From Laburnicola sp. R22_1 (lineage: Eukaryota > Ascomycota > Dothideomycetes > Pleosporales > Didymosphaeriaceae), in the NCBI GenBank assembly GCA_014281115.1, contig JACONQ010000002.1:3472001-3536000 (forward strand): a stretch of DNA of 64,000 bases. Reading direction: 5' to 3'. This document shows positions 22,984-34,426 of this stretch, one piece after another. The position numbers and the translations under genes are program-made. The stretch's first letter is position 1; every line of letters starts with the position of its first letter. The notes beneath the pieces were generated by a model. The model searched no databases and was not told the DNA's origin. It worked only from the letters and a program-made list of their open reading frames with translations.

Positions 22984-23092
22984 TAAAGTAACTATCTAAG
23001 AGTAGAGCAATAAAGGCTTTTATCTTAAATAATATAATATAAAAAGCAGAGCCCCCTACTTAGTAATTAAAAAGAGCGCGAAAAGATAATTA
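22984..23092 (-). repeat. MITE-A copy 15, head-to-head with copy 14
   Basis: Reverse copy with GAGTAGAGCAATAAAGGCTT and GCAGAGCCCCCTACTTAGTA. Confidence 0.75.
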
Positions 23093-23112
23093 TAGATGCT
23101 ATATATAGTAGT

Positions 23113-23402
23113 TATTAAATAGGTACTCTATAGCTAGCTATATAGACATTAATATCTAATACTCTATATTAGTAAGTGTGGAGGGTGTACGGGATAATTG
23201 TATAAGGAAAGAAAATAATAGAATAGAATAACTTAGTATTAATTACTTATCTCTAGAGAGGGTATAGATAGAAAGGAGAAAATCCTATAGTGTATAGGCC
23301 GCGGCGCATAGGCATTATATAATTCCTATATAATACTATTATATAGTAATATTAAAATCTTAACACCTTTAGGTGCCCTTACCTATATAGTGTATAGATA
23401 CT
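23113..23402 (-). repeat. LTR-like repeat, right (inverted) copy
   Basis: Inverted copy of 16856-17144. It keeps GC-rich bits lost on the left (GGCCGCGGCGCATAGGC near 23300) and a TAAGGGCACC block where the left has AAGAGTACC. Confidence 0.6.
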
Positions 23403-24454
23403 AGCAACTTTTTATTTTAAGGTTACTATAAGTAGTTCTCCCTTTCTTTGCACAAACTATCTACTTGCTAATATTTATTCTATTTATTTACTATTTCTTT
23501 GTCTATATATATCCTACTCTAGCTAGTCTACTCTAGTTAGTAGGAAGATTCTATTAATTATTTATTATACTTTGTTGCTATTTATTAGAGGCGTAATTAG
23601 GCTTATTAGTAGTAGAGTAGTAGTTTAGCTAATAGTAGTTTAGGGTAAGATTACGTAGTTAATAATAAGATTATAGCAATAATATATTGTTTATATAAAG
23701 TTCTTTTTACTTAGTTTATTTCTTATATAATAGGTAAGCCTATTTATCTTATTTATTTAGGTAGTAATATTAGGCAATTATGCAATATTAGATAAGGGAA
23801 GATAAACACTAGTAAGGGGTAGGAATTAAATCTCTAAATAAAAGAGAGAGGTATATAAAATAGGCTTTCCTTCTTTTATGCTTTTCTCTCTTATCTTTTA
23901 CTTTAAATATCTCTTTATATATATCCTTTCTCCCTAGCTCTTTTCTCTTTTTTTTGTTAAGCTAATTCCCTATTTTGTATAGTACTTAACTGTGCCTTTT
24001 ATTATATAATATCTTGTCTTTGTATAGTACTAACTTGCTATAAATAATAGCACTTATACTACCTAGTAACTAAGTTAGCTTTCCTAGCTTTAATCTTATT
24101 ATGCGTAGTCTTCTAAATAAAAGAATATATATTATCCATCCTACTAGTTTCTATATAAACTATATATTCTTCTAGAATATTTCTATTAATATAAGTTTCT
24201 TTATTCCTTGCAAATTTGCTTTTATATAGATACTAACTTTAAAATAGGCTTAGAAACTTAATATCGCGCATATGCCTTCGCACAATATTAATATTATTCT
24301 TTTAGCTAATATAGATCTATGTCTATAGGCTACTAAGGTTATTTAGCGTAAAGGATATTTCTATACGCCTACTACTGCGGTAGTATAACTAGGTCTAGGC
24401 CCTTTACTAAGTACTCTATACTAGTAGGCTTTTAAGTAGAATTATATAGTTCTT
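23403..24454. other. AT-rich DNA without recognisable gene
   Basis: RIP-degraded sequence with some pyrimidine-rich runs near 23880-23960. No identifiable coding remnant. Confidence 0.55.
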
Positions 24455-24580
24455 ATTTTTTGTAATTACCTTTTTTACGCTCTTTTTAATTACTAAGCAG
24501 GGGGCTCTGCTTTTTTTGTCATGTTATTTGAGATGAAAGCCTTTGTCGTGCTACCCCTAGGTAGTTAATTTAACGCCACA
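24455..24580 (+). repeat. MITE-A copy 16, best preserved, 10-bp target duplication
   Basis: This 126-bp copy is flanked by TATAGTTCTT (24445-24454 and 24581-24590). It holds the GC-richest version of each block: GCAGGGGGCTCTGC, TTTGAGATGAAAGCC, GTCGTGCTACCCCTAGGTAG. It works as the reference for the family. Confidence 0.9.
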
Positions 24581-24599
24581 TATAGTTCTTATATATAGC

Positions 24600-25337
24600 A
24601 GAGCTATAGTGCTAGGTACGATTATTATATAGGATAGGGCTAAGATAATAGAGTAGATAATGCTAGACATTATATATTAATATTACAATAAAAAGACTTT
24701 TCTCTAAAAAATGTGTGTTATATATCTTCTCTTTCTATGCAAATAGTAAATAGAAAAATATATATTTTTAAATAATATATATATGTAAAAAGAATTAAAT
24801 AAATATATTGCATAAAAGAATAAGTAAATAATAAGAAAATAGTCCTATATAAAGGCCAGAAAGAGCTTGTGCAGGGAGGCTTAAGGCAATCTACTAATAC
24901 TTTAATAATAATTATTAAGGTGTTACTAGAAATTAAAAACTCTAGAGCCTAGTTGAGGGCCTTTTTTATATAGGCATTAGTAGGATTGTCTTTCTTATTA
25001 ATCTATCTAATCTTAGAGATCTTATAGTACTTATACAATTTGCGGAGTAATATAATATTAATTATTAGGCGCTTCTTATTTGTAGTTTCTAGTTATATAA
25101 GGTAGTTCTAGAGAGACTTTAAATTTATACAAATAACTATAGAAATTAGTAGCAGACTAAGTATATATGTAATCTTTTAGAGAGTTATGCTAATAGTAAT
25201 AGTATTATTAAAGCCTCTTATTATACTATATAGCTTGCTAGCAAGAACGCTTCTTATTACTCTTTTATACTTAGTTAAATTTTAGTGTATAATATTTGCT
25301 AAGATATTAAAGTTGTTACTATTACCTATATAATACT
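24600..25337 (-). pseudogene. Old Copia element: RNase H end and 3' region
   Basis: The minus strand reads ANIIH*NLTKYKRVIRSVLA and SKLYSIIRGFNNT, then KRLIINIILLRKLYKYYKIS and NKKDNPTNAYIKKAL. This is the C-terminal RNase H domain of Ty1/Copia pol, ending near 24880. The 3' LTR should lie at about 24600-24870 but I cannot bound it. The frame is cut at 25338 by a solo LTR. Confidence 0.8.
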
Positions 25338-25534
25338 TGTAAGGGATCACTCAAGGCATCAAAGGTTGAAATCAAGAAGTTAATTTTACTAAGATATCGA
25401 GGTGGCGTATAAAGACTGTTAACAGCTGCCTTATATACCCACACGTAGCCGAGGCGCTAATGCCTAATCGGGTAAGGTTCCGGGGCTCGGCGGAACCTTC
25501 CGCCGGGCGCGCCGCACCTCAGGAATCCCTAACA
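25338..25534. repeat. Solo LTR (197 bp) with perfect 5-bp target duplication
   Basis: Starts TGTAAGGGATCACTCAAGG, ends GGAATCCCTAACA, and is flanked by ATACT (25333-25337 and 25535-25539). It is GC-rich (CGGGGCTCGGCGGAACC, CGCCGGGCGCGCCGC), so it escaped RIP. It lies inside the RNase H remnant of the old Copia element. Confidence 0.93.
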
Positions 25535-26820
25535 ATACTTATTGCTTAGAGTGATTAGAAATTTTAGCTATAAGCTTAGGTCCTTATTATTAACAAATAA
25601 GCTATTAGTAAAGATAAATAGCTTTGCCTAATAAAGATCTAATAGTATAAAGATAAGACTATGCTTATTATTATTAATCTGCTATTAAATTTATATATTT
25701 AATGTCTTAATATCTTTATATAAGGGTAATATAGTCTAAGCAGTAATAGATAAATTAAATGCGACTTTTAGTTAGTATATAGATGCAATATAGGCGCCTT
25801 TACACGCTGCTCTATATACCTCTAAGTAGTATTCTTATTTTTAGAATTAATTGTGTAAAGGCCTTTTACTTAACCTTTCTATATAAGAACTATAGTATTA
25901 TATATAAGCTAAATTCTTCTACTATTAAACTTAATAAGTTAGTTCTTAGTAAGAATAGTCTTATCCTTTAAATAAAAGGCTACTTTTTTTAGCTCTTCTT
26001 CTTTTCTTTGTGTGAAGTTTTTATTAATAATGCTAAGGATATTATTTATTTAAAGGCTAGTAATCCTAAAGGTATATTCTTCTTTATTAGTAATAAGTAG
26101 ATATAAGTTATACAACAAAGTCTTTATACTAAGTTTCTTTTTATAGTAGTTATAGTAAGTCTTAAACTAGTAAAACCCTAATTTAGCTATACTATAGAGT
26201 AGTTATATAATATAGAAAGTTTATGCGTAGTTTCTTAGGTAGTCTAGTATAGAGTATATAGTTTAGTTTGTTAGTAGACTAAATATAGGCCTAGGTAATA
26301 TCTTATAATTTAAAATACATTCTATATATTGCCTAAAGGCTTGCTCCTAATATAAGGAGTAGGCGCTAGCTTATCCTTTAGATAGTAAGTAATTAGGTAA
26401 GAATTTTATCCTTCTCCTTATTAAAGTAGCTAGTAAATACAAGGCGGAATTTCTTATATAGTTAAGTAGTCTTGTCTTTAAATTCTTATATAAGGTAAAG
26501 GTTAAAAATTCTACCCTTATACTTAGATAGGTTAAAGAGGAAAATCTTAAATATATTATTAGTAATTAGAGTATTTATTTCTATATAGTCTAACTCTTTA
26601 AAAGGTGCTCTAGGTGTTATAATTATACCTTCTATATAGAGCTTTAGAAATAGTTCCTAATTACTTATCTTCTTTTAGAAAAGGAATACAGCATCCTTTC
26701 TTAAGTAGCCTCTTCTCCTCTTTTCTAAAGGATTTTTTTGCATAGGGGTAATAGTATTTGCTTTATATAATAGTAAAAAAGTGTAATCTTTTTTATAATA
26801 GTATAGCTTAACTTATATAT
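25535..26820 (-). pseudogene. Old Copia element: RT C-terminus and connection to RNase H
   Basis: The minus strand reads LYKDIKTLNI, LIFILLDLYQAKLFIFTNSL and then FVNNKDLSL near 25600-25800. This is the Copia RT-RNase H junction with Asp to Asn changes. The frame joins the 24600-25337 part across the solo LTR. The plus-strand frame starting at 25783 is a shadow of this. Upstream it is cut at 26821 by the young Copia element. Confidence 0.75.
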
Positions 26821-27057
26821 TGTCAGATAGACGGTCACTGTGCATTCCAGTGATAATTTCTCTGTGAAATACACTGAGGAGGCTGGCGCACTACTGTTTT
26901 GCATTGCCCCTGTACTATCCTAGATAGTACAAGGGCCTTAGCATAGATAGAAACTTCTCGCGATAGCTGGGCTTCTCCATCACAATAAAAATCATCACAG
27001 TCATTAATTCTCATTAATATATTATCTTAAAGTGACAGAACACTATCAAATCTGACA
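26821..27057 (+). repeat. 5' LTR of young Copia
   Basis: Starts TGTCAGATAGACGGTCACTG and ends AATCTGACA. It contains inverted TGTACTATCCTAGATAGTACA. It differs from the 3' LTR at one base (CATTAATT here, CATCAATT there). Confidence 0.97.
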
Positions 27058-27098
27058 ATTAAGAGTCTCACTGCCTTAATCGACCCTAAGAAAAGACA

Positions 27099-30000
27099 AT
27101 GTCGCTGTCAACGCTCCGCGACTCAACGATCGTGTTGACTGATTACACCAACTATACACTATGGCTGCAGCAGCTAAAAGCGCGATGCGAGCTAATAGAT
27201 ATATGGCCCATTATTAATCCAGACGGAGCCAAACTCCTACGCGAAAAGCCGACACCGCCGTCGCCGCTAGAAATAGCGAGTTACTAGCCAATTATCCGCG
27301 TAAACAACGATAATTAACAGAACCCTCTAACACGCCTATTAGAGCTATTAAACTTAGGCCTTAAGGCATATAAGGAGGATATTGAGTTCTATAAGATATA
27401 GCTTAAGGACTATAAGATTAAGGACAAAGAATACTAAGAAGAGAAAACAAGTCTTAAGAAAGTGGTTATCTATATCCAATCTACTATATTGCAACACCTG
27501 CAACATAACTGCTGCAAGCCTAGAGAGCAGATCTGAAAATGGATCAAATCTCTAACGCAGACAGTAGGCGTTGATAAGGAAGATAAGCGGGATAGGGCGA
27601 GAGCACAATACCTACAGGCTCTTAAGCCAATAAGACAACCCTTAAACTGGGATACCTGGCTAACTGAGTATGATTAGGCAGCTACAGAAGCAGAGACGAA
27701 CAATGTCGCTAAAGTACAATTAATCCATAATACTATAAAGGACTTCCTAACTGCGATTATGAAGGCTGCCCCTACCTAGGGCGTGTCCTTTTAAGAAACT
27801 AGACGCTGAGACGCAGATATAATAAGGAAGAAGATAATAAAACGCTTCTAAGAACATATAGCAATACTCCACCTAATTAAGGGCAAATAGTATAGGGGCG
27901 CCTTTGCTGCTAGTGAGCCATCTCTCGCTGCTAGTGGTGCATCCACCCTGGGCACTAATAGGGACGCCTCTCACGCTGCTGAAGACGCGCCATCTTCCAC
28001 AAATAACTAATGTGGACAGGGGAGACCTTAATAAAAACGATCCTTTGGTTAAAGTACTATATCTAAGCAGTCCTTGATAGAGGATATAATGGTAGTTAAA
28101 GGCAGAAAATGCCCTGCTTGTGGACAAAGGCATAGTCTAAAAGACTGCTTCTACGCATACCTAGATTATGCACTAGAGTGGTTTAGGCCACGACCTGGCT
28201 TTACAGACATGGTACAATATAGGATCCAAAATAATTTAGATCTATAAGAGGAGATAAGGAAGGTGAAAAGACTAAGGTCTCAAACACCTAGAATCAAACT
28301 ATCGCATACTCCTACTCCAACCCGAATTACTGAGGTTACTGACAATGAATGACTAGATAGTAGATAAATTACTGTCCTCTTAGCGAGCTTTAATACTATC
28401 GCATCTTCCTACTACTTAGACCTAAATACCTATCCACTACGTTACTCCGCGATCCTCGATTCTGGCACAACATGCCACATTTTCAACGATATCGACCGTT
28501 TTGTCACAATGCGACCACCGTCGCCAGGAGACTTTATATGGGCGGGATTATCACGAGTTTGGATAAGGGGATATGGGAGTGTCTATCTACACGTTAAGAG
28601 CGTACACGGAAATATGGTACTAAGGCTAGACAACGTCGCCTACTGCCCTGATCTGCTATGCAATCTTGTGTCCTTTTGATTACTCTGCAGGCAAGGCCTC
28701 TAGTAGGACACAAAGGCAGATCCAACAACAATTAAGAGAAGGGACAATACAGTCCTGGCTGACCTTTAAGAACTCTATGGTCAATGGGTACTAGAATACA
28801 TGCCCGAACAAAATCGTACTATACACAATAGTACGTATGCCACACACAAAATCACAACGCGCACCGCACGAGGTGCGCAGAAGGCAGACGCTATCACATG
28901 GCATAAACGACTAGGCCACCCAGGTCCTCAGGCACTAGAACACACTGTGAATCACTGTGAGGGGGTGCGCCTCAAAGGACTTACTACAGTCCAATGCGAC
29001 GCCTGCGGCAGATTAAAGCTTAAGCGACAAATCAGACGATAACCCAGGCAAATCAACGATGGTCCTGGCGAGAGAGTCGCTATAGACTTTTATGATTATG
29101 AAGATCAGAGCTTCACTAGCGAGAAAAGCCAGATGCTTATCACTGATTGATTCTCAGGCATAGCTTGGGATTTCTACTTCAAAGACAATCGACTAGCACG
29201 AACAATTATTAAGTTGCTGAAGGAATTTGTACTATTCATAAAAGTACAATTTAATGTAATGGTTAAGGTTATCGAATCCGACAATAAGATCTTTTTAGTC
29301 AAACAAGACGTTCATAGGTGGTGCGTTAGTGAAGGTATTGTTATTGAGCCTTCAGCACCTGATACCTAAGCTTAAAATGGAGGAGCTGAACGCTTAGGGG
29401 GTGTAATCAAGGAGAAGGGTCGTGCAATGCGACTTGACGCCAATCTCCCTTTTAACCTATGGCCAGAAATCACACGAGCGGCTGTATACCTATACAATCG
29501 AACTCCGAACTACGCTAACTGATGGCGATCACCACACGAAGTATTCTTTACGATAGTTGCTTTCTAAAACGGCATTGTCACTTAACTAAAGAAACTAAAC
29601 CAGGCTCACCTTAGGGCCTATGGCTGTAAAGCCTTCGCCTTAACTGACGATACTAAACGCGGCAAGAGCAAGCTCCAAAGGTTAGACCTGAAGGCATGGG
29701 TTGGATACCTAGTGGGCTACTAATTATTAAACATCTGGAGGATATGGATCCCACCACTTAACAAAGTCATTAGTACACGCGACGTTATCTTTAACGAAGA
29801 TAAGGTGTTCTTAGGTAAAACAGAGGACCTGTTAGACAACCTCATGCATAGCACTACTGAAGAGATTGCTGCATAGACCTAATTAGTAGAGTTGCCACCT
29901 CTACTACCTGAGCAAGAAAACACTGAATCCTTCTATGAGGATGAGTTAATCACTGACACCCGCAATCGCGAGGATGAAGAAGAAGACCTGCTAGGGTATT

Positions 30001-31892
30001 ACTAAGGGAGGAAGATCAATTACACCTACCCAACACTACTAGTGACACCTCCGCCTGTCGCATTGCTTGTCTAATTAATGGCGAGTTTCGAACACGATTA
30101 ACACGACTAGTTACCTATTGGATTACCACAGCCAGATCAACGCGCTGTGCTATGGGCAGCCGCTTTCCTAGCAGGTACACAAGCAGGAAGCAGAGGCAAG
30201 TATAAGGGGAAGCCGCTTAACAAAGCTCAATTCAATCGCATGCTCGCAATAGGACAGAAACCCCACTGAAGTTAATTACCAGAACCTCTATCTAGCGGAA
30301 CACGGATAGACAATCACCCGCTATTTAACATGTGGAAGGAGGCCGAGCAGGTACACCTACAAAGCCACAAGGAAATGAAGTCTTGGAGTGAGGTGTCCAT
30401 TACCCCAGTGCGATCACGCGGCCACCAAATCCTCGATTGCATGTGGGTGTATACTTACAAACTCGACAAACATTATCAATTTCAGAAGTGCAAGGCTAGG
30501 TTAGTAGTGCGTGGAGATCAACAACGCCACCTTACTACTTAAGACACCTATGCTGCAACCCTCGCAGGACGATCATTTCGCCTAATCATGTCCATAGCAG
30601 CTTGATACGACCTAGAGCTCAGCCAGTACAACGTCACCAACGCTTTCGTCCATGCGAATCTAGACAGAGAACTCTACATGAGAATGCCGCGAGGTTACAC
30701 ACGACCTGGCACTATCCTACAGTTGCACAAGGCACTGTATGGTCTTTGAATCTTACCACTGCTGTGGCAGAGAGAATTTACTAGCGCTCTTAGGGATCTT
30801 GGTTTTACTACAGTCCCTTATGAGCCTTGCTGTATGATTAAAGACGGTATTATCATCTTCTTCTATGTGGACGACCTTATCGTCGCCTACTCTAAAGATC
30901 AGAAACACGCTGCTAACGCAGTGATGGAAAAGATAAGTACACGGTTCATCCTTACTGGTGGTAATGATCTTTAGTGGTTTCTACGGATTGAAATTGTTAG
31001 AGACTGTGCAAACAGGCAACTCTGGCTGTCCTAGGCGTCCTATATAGACAAGATCAATCGCCTAATTGACTGACGCGACCTTAAACACGATACCCTAATG
31101 TCCGCAGTTGAACTGCTACCTTGAGAAGGACTCGCTATAAAGGCTGAGATTAATCGATACTAGCGAAAGATCGGATCAATCCTTTACGCCGCAGTAACCA
31201 CACGCCCTGATATCGCATTCGCAAGCTCTCGATTATCGCGATTCCTGTCAAATCCCAGCGAGGAGCATCACAACGCCGCCGACCGCGTACTGCTTTACCT
31301 GTCCTCCACCCGATCATTAGGGCTACACTTTGGAGGAGCAGACACTTATGAGGTTGCTAGCGATGCCTTGTTCGCCGACAACACCCTTGATAGAAAGAGC
31401 TTACAAGGATACATCATCAAGCTGTTTGGTGGTCTTGTTGCCTGGAAGGCGAGCAAGCAAGACACAGTCACCACCTTAACAACTGAAGCTGAGTTGCTAG
31501 CCCTTTCATAAGTTGCAAAAGAGGCACTCTTTACCTCTTAGTTGATTACTGAACTTAAGATCAAACTCTCCCTATTAACAATCACTATCAACTGCGATAA
31601 TCAACAAACTATTCGACTTGTTACCGGAGAAATCGCCAAGTTACAGACTAAGCTCAGGCACGTCGATATACACAATCATTGGCTTCGACAAGAAGTAGCT
31701 TGTGGAGCTATCAAAATCCAATACCAATAATCAGAAGAAATAGCAGCAGATGGCCTCACAAAGGCTCTGCCAGCTGGAAAATGGGCCAAGTTCGTAAATC
31801 AACTCGGACTTGAAGACGTCAAGGGTAGGATCACCGACCACGAGGTCGACCTGGACGAATTAGAACAAAGGATGGAAGCTTTTGGACTATGA
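27099..31892 (+). pseudogene. Copia Gag-Pol polyprotein with many nonsense codons
   Basis: One frame runs the whole length from ATG 27099 (MSLSTLRDSTIVLTDYTNY) to TGA 31890. Gag contains a Cys-Xaa2-Cys-Xaa4-His-Xaa4-Cys knuckle (CPACGQRHSLKDC, about 28111). Protease: LDSGTTCHIFND (about 28459). The integrase zinc region is WHKRLGHPGPQALEHT with CDACGRLKLK (28900-29030), and the core has AIDFYDYED and ESDNKIFLV. RT: FFYVDDLIVAY (about 30860). RNase H: ASDALFADNT, LTTEAELLALS and a C-terminal tail. Interruptions are TAG/TAA at Gln positions, plus TGA. Coding structure is otherwise intact. Confidence 0.93.
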
Positions 31893-31952
31893 GCAATAGT
31901 ACAGCTGCGAAGAATTGGGTCCAGCTTAGGATGGCTCCAAGCTGAGGGGGTG

Positions 31953-32189
31953 TGTCAGATAGACGGTCACTGTGCATTCCAGTGATAATTTCTCTGTGAA
32001 ATACACTGAGGAGGCTGGCGCACTACTGTTTTGCATTGCCCCTGTACTATCCTAGATAGTACAAGGGCCTTAGCATAGATAGAAACTTCTCGCGATAGCT
32101 GGGCTTCTCCATCACAATAAAAATCATCACAGTCATCAATTCTCATTAATATATTATCTTAAAGTGACAGAACACTATCAAATCTGACA
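31953..32189 (+). repeat. 3' LTR of young Copia
   Basis: 237 bp, 236 of 237 bases identical to the 5' LTR by eye. Confidence 0.97.
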
Positions 32190-32640
32190 TATATAGTAAA
32201 ACTTTACTAGACTATTTTCTAAATTAAGGATTATAGTTTTATCTTTAATACCTTTAATTTTATATAGGCCTATTTATCTACCTTTCTTTCTCTAAACTAT
32301 AATCTTAGATCTAAATAGGAGCTTAAGAACTTTATGCGCTACTAATAGTCTATTATAGGTATTTAGTATATAATTAATATTAATTTTATTTCTTTCCTTC
32401 TATAATATCTTTATTACCTTTTATATAGTATTTATACGTGCAATAATATTAAGTAATAAAAGAAAATTTATATTAATTCTAGAATATGCGCTAAAGACTA
32501 GTAGTGTAGGTATAAGGCTATCTAGGCCTATAGTGTTATTAATAGCTGTAATAGCTATTTAGAAGATATTCTCTTTATTTATATAATTTTCTAGTTTAGC
32601 CTTAAAAATATTAAAGGCTTCGTGCGCAGATATGCGTAGA
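32190..32640 (-). pseudogene. Old Copia element: integrase-side fragment
   Basis: The minus strand at about 32620-32460 reads AITAINNTIGLDSLIPTLLV and then FSAYSRI. This resembles the post-integrase region (KxINDTAGPDGLVPTLLVFGxYPR) common in fungal Copia elements. It shows that the young Copia split the older one. Confidence 0.65.
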
Positions 32641-32755
32641 CTTGCGTATTTATACGCATTTTTACATAAGTAATTTACTAGCAGAAAAATACTTAGAGAT
32701 GCATAGACATACGCAGACTTACGCAGGTATGCACAAATAGCCTAAATAAGTAATT
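32618..32755. repeat. Short inverted-repeat element
   Basis: About 138 bp. The left end CGTGCGCAGATATGCGTAGA, then CTTGCGTATT, is approximately inverted at the right end, AGACATACGCAGACTTACGC, then AGGTATGCACA. This is a MITE-like hairpin. Confidence 0.55.
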
Positions 32756-34041
32756 TGTTTAAAGCTTTATAACTTGTTTACTAGTGAAGCTATAATTTTA
32801 ATTTTTTAATAGATTTATAGAGAAAATAAGAGTCTTTAATTATTTAATTTAAAAATACTATTTCTATTACGTAATTAGTTAGTAATTAAAAACTCTTTAT
32901 TGCATTAGTTATTATATATATTACGTAATATTATTATATACAAATATACTACTAATAAATTATTATATAAATTTTTAAAAAAGTTATAATAATAATAAAG
33001 TAGTTAAAAAGTTATTACAGTTTAAACTTTTAAAATACAGTATAAGAACACAAAAAAAGCGCCTAGTAAAAAGATACCTTTTTAAAGGTTATATAACTAA
33101 GTGAGTTTTAATACTATGTAAATAAAAAGTATACGGTTTTAAAGAGAAAGTATAGGAAATTAGGATTAGGTACTAGTTACGTGCTTACTAAGCCGGGTCC
33201 TTAAGGTATCTATCTCTAAACTTAGTGTTTCTAAAAAGTCAATTTTTAAGGCGTTATGACTTTTTTATTTAGTATGCTACTAGGCTAATGTTTTTACTAG
33301 CTATTCTAGGCCTAGTATAAATTTCTTAAGCAAAATTTCGGAGTACTTATATAACTTAATTAAGAAATTATTTAAGGTTAAAAATTTACGTGATTTTAAA
33401 AGTTAATCAAATCACGTGATTTATTACTAAGATTATAGTATAATATAATATCTTTTGTCTAGTAAATTTTCCCTTTTGTATTTCCTCGAATGGAGCCAAA
33501 ATTCTCAAAACTCGAAAGTTAAGTTTCTTTACTTAAAAAAGCAAATACTTCTAATTCTACTATTGCTACTACCCTTAATAAGCCTCTACAATCTATTAAG
33601 ACTGCTATTAGACGTATTAATAAGAAAAATAAGGGAGATAACTTATTAAAAGGGGTAAAACAGAGGAGAGTAACTAAGGTTACTTCTAGGAGAAAAGAGT
33701 TATTAATAAGGATTTAACTAAAAGCCCTAAGAAGACAAATAAGAGGCTATTAGAAGAGAATAGTTTTGGCTTTACTAAGAGGATGTTACAGAGAGTTTTA
33801 AAAGGAGAAGACTATTCTTTTAACGTCTCTAAGAAAAAGGCCTATTTAATTAAAGAAAGAGCTAAAAGAAGAGAATTCTGGGCTAAAGAGATAGTTAAGG
33901 AGCTAGAAAATATTAACTTTGCTAAAGTTATATTTTCTGACGAGTCTACTATCCAAAGGGGGCATAGTAATAGGCAAGAATATATAAGAAAATGGGGAAA
34001 ATAGAAAATTGGGCCTGAACAGCGCAAAAACCAAACAACTA

Positions 34042-34157
34042 GTAAGTTATTAATTTTTCTTAAATTCTAGAATACTAGAGCCCGTTTTTTTCTATAATTG
34101 GGCTATTTTACTTTTTTTATATCTTTTTTTTTTGAGCTAGTACTAATTCACTGAAAG
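34042..34157 (+). other. Predicted intron 1 of Tc1-like transposase
   Basis: 116 bp with GTAAGT donor and TACTAATT branch 16 bases before the acceptor. Removing it restores the frame into the SFWGC region. Confidence 0.65.
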
Positions 34158-34313
34158 CGCGAGATATTTCTATCTCATTCTGGGGCTGTATTTGGATAGG
34201 AGGACGTTCTAAACTAGTGTTTTTAAGGGACCCTATTAAAACTAGGGCCTTTAATAACACTAGATATATACAGGAGTGTTTAAATCCTGTCTTAAAACCT
34301 CTTTTAAAAAGAG

Positions 34314-34426
34314 GTAAGTAAAGTATCTCTTTTTCTTCTTTTTTCTTTTTTCTTTTAATATAATATATATATATATATATATATTATAGTTTTTATAATC
34401 TTATTCTTTATACTAATTATAACTAG
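34314..34426 (+). other. Predicted intron 2 of Tc1-like transposase
   Basis: 113 bp with GTAAGT donor, an internal (TA)n run and CTAG acceptor. Removal joins LLKRG to WKFQQDN in frame. Confidence 0.7.

Larger units (their letters stand above)
26821..32189 (+). mobile_element. Young Ty1/Copia LTR retrotransposon
   Basis: The element is 5369 bp, bounded by two 237-bp LTRs and flanked by a TATAT target duplication (26816-26820 and 32190-32194). A polypurine tract GCTGAGGGGGTG precedes the 3' LTR. It is inserted in the opposite orientation into the old Copia element. Composition is near normal, in sharp contrast to its flanks. Confidence 0.97.

Noticed and set aside
17145..23112. CRISPR-like array
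   Set aside because: Repeats are 105-130 bp, in both orientations and irregularly spaced, with target duplications. They are MITEs, and the organism is a eukaryote.
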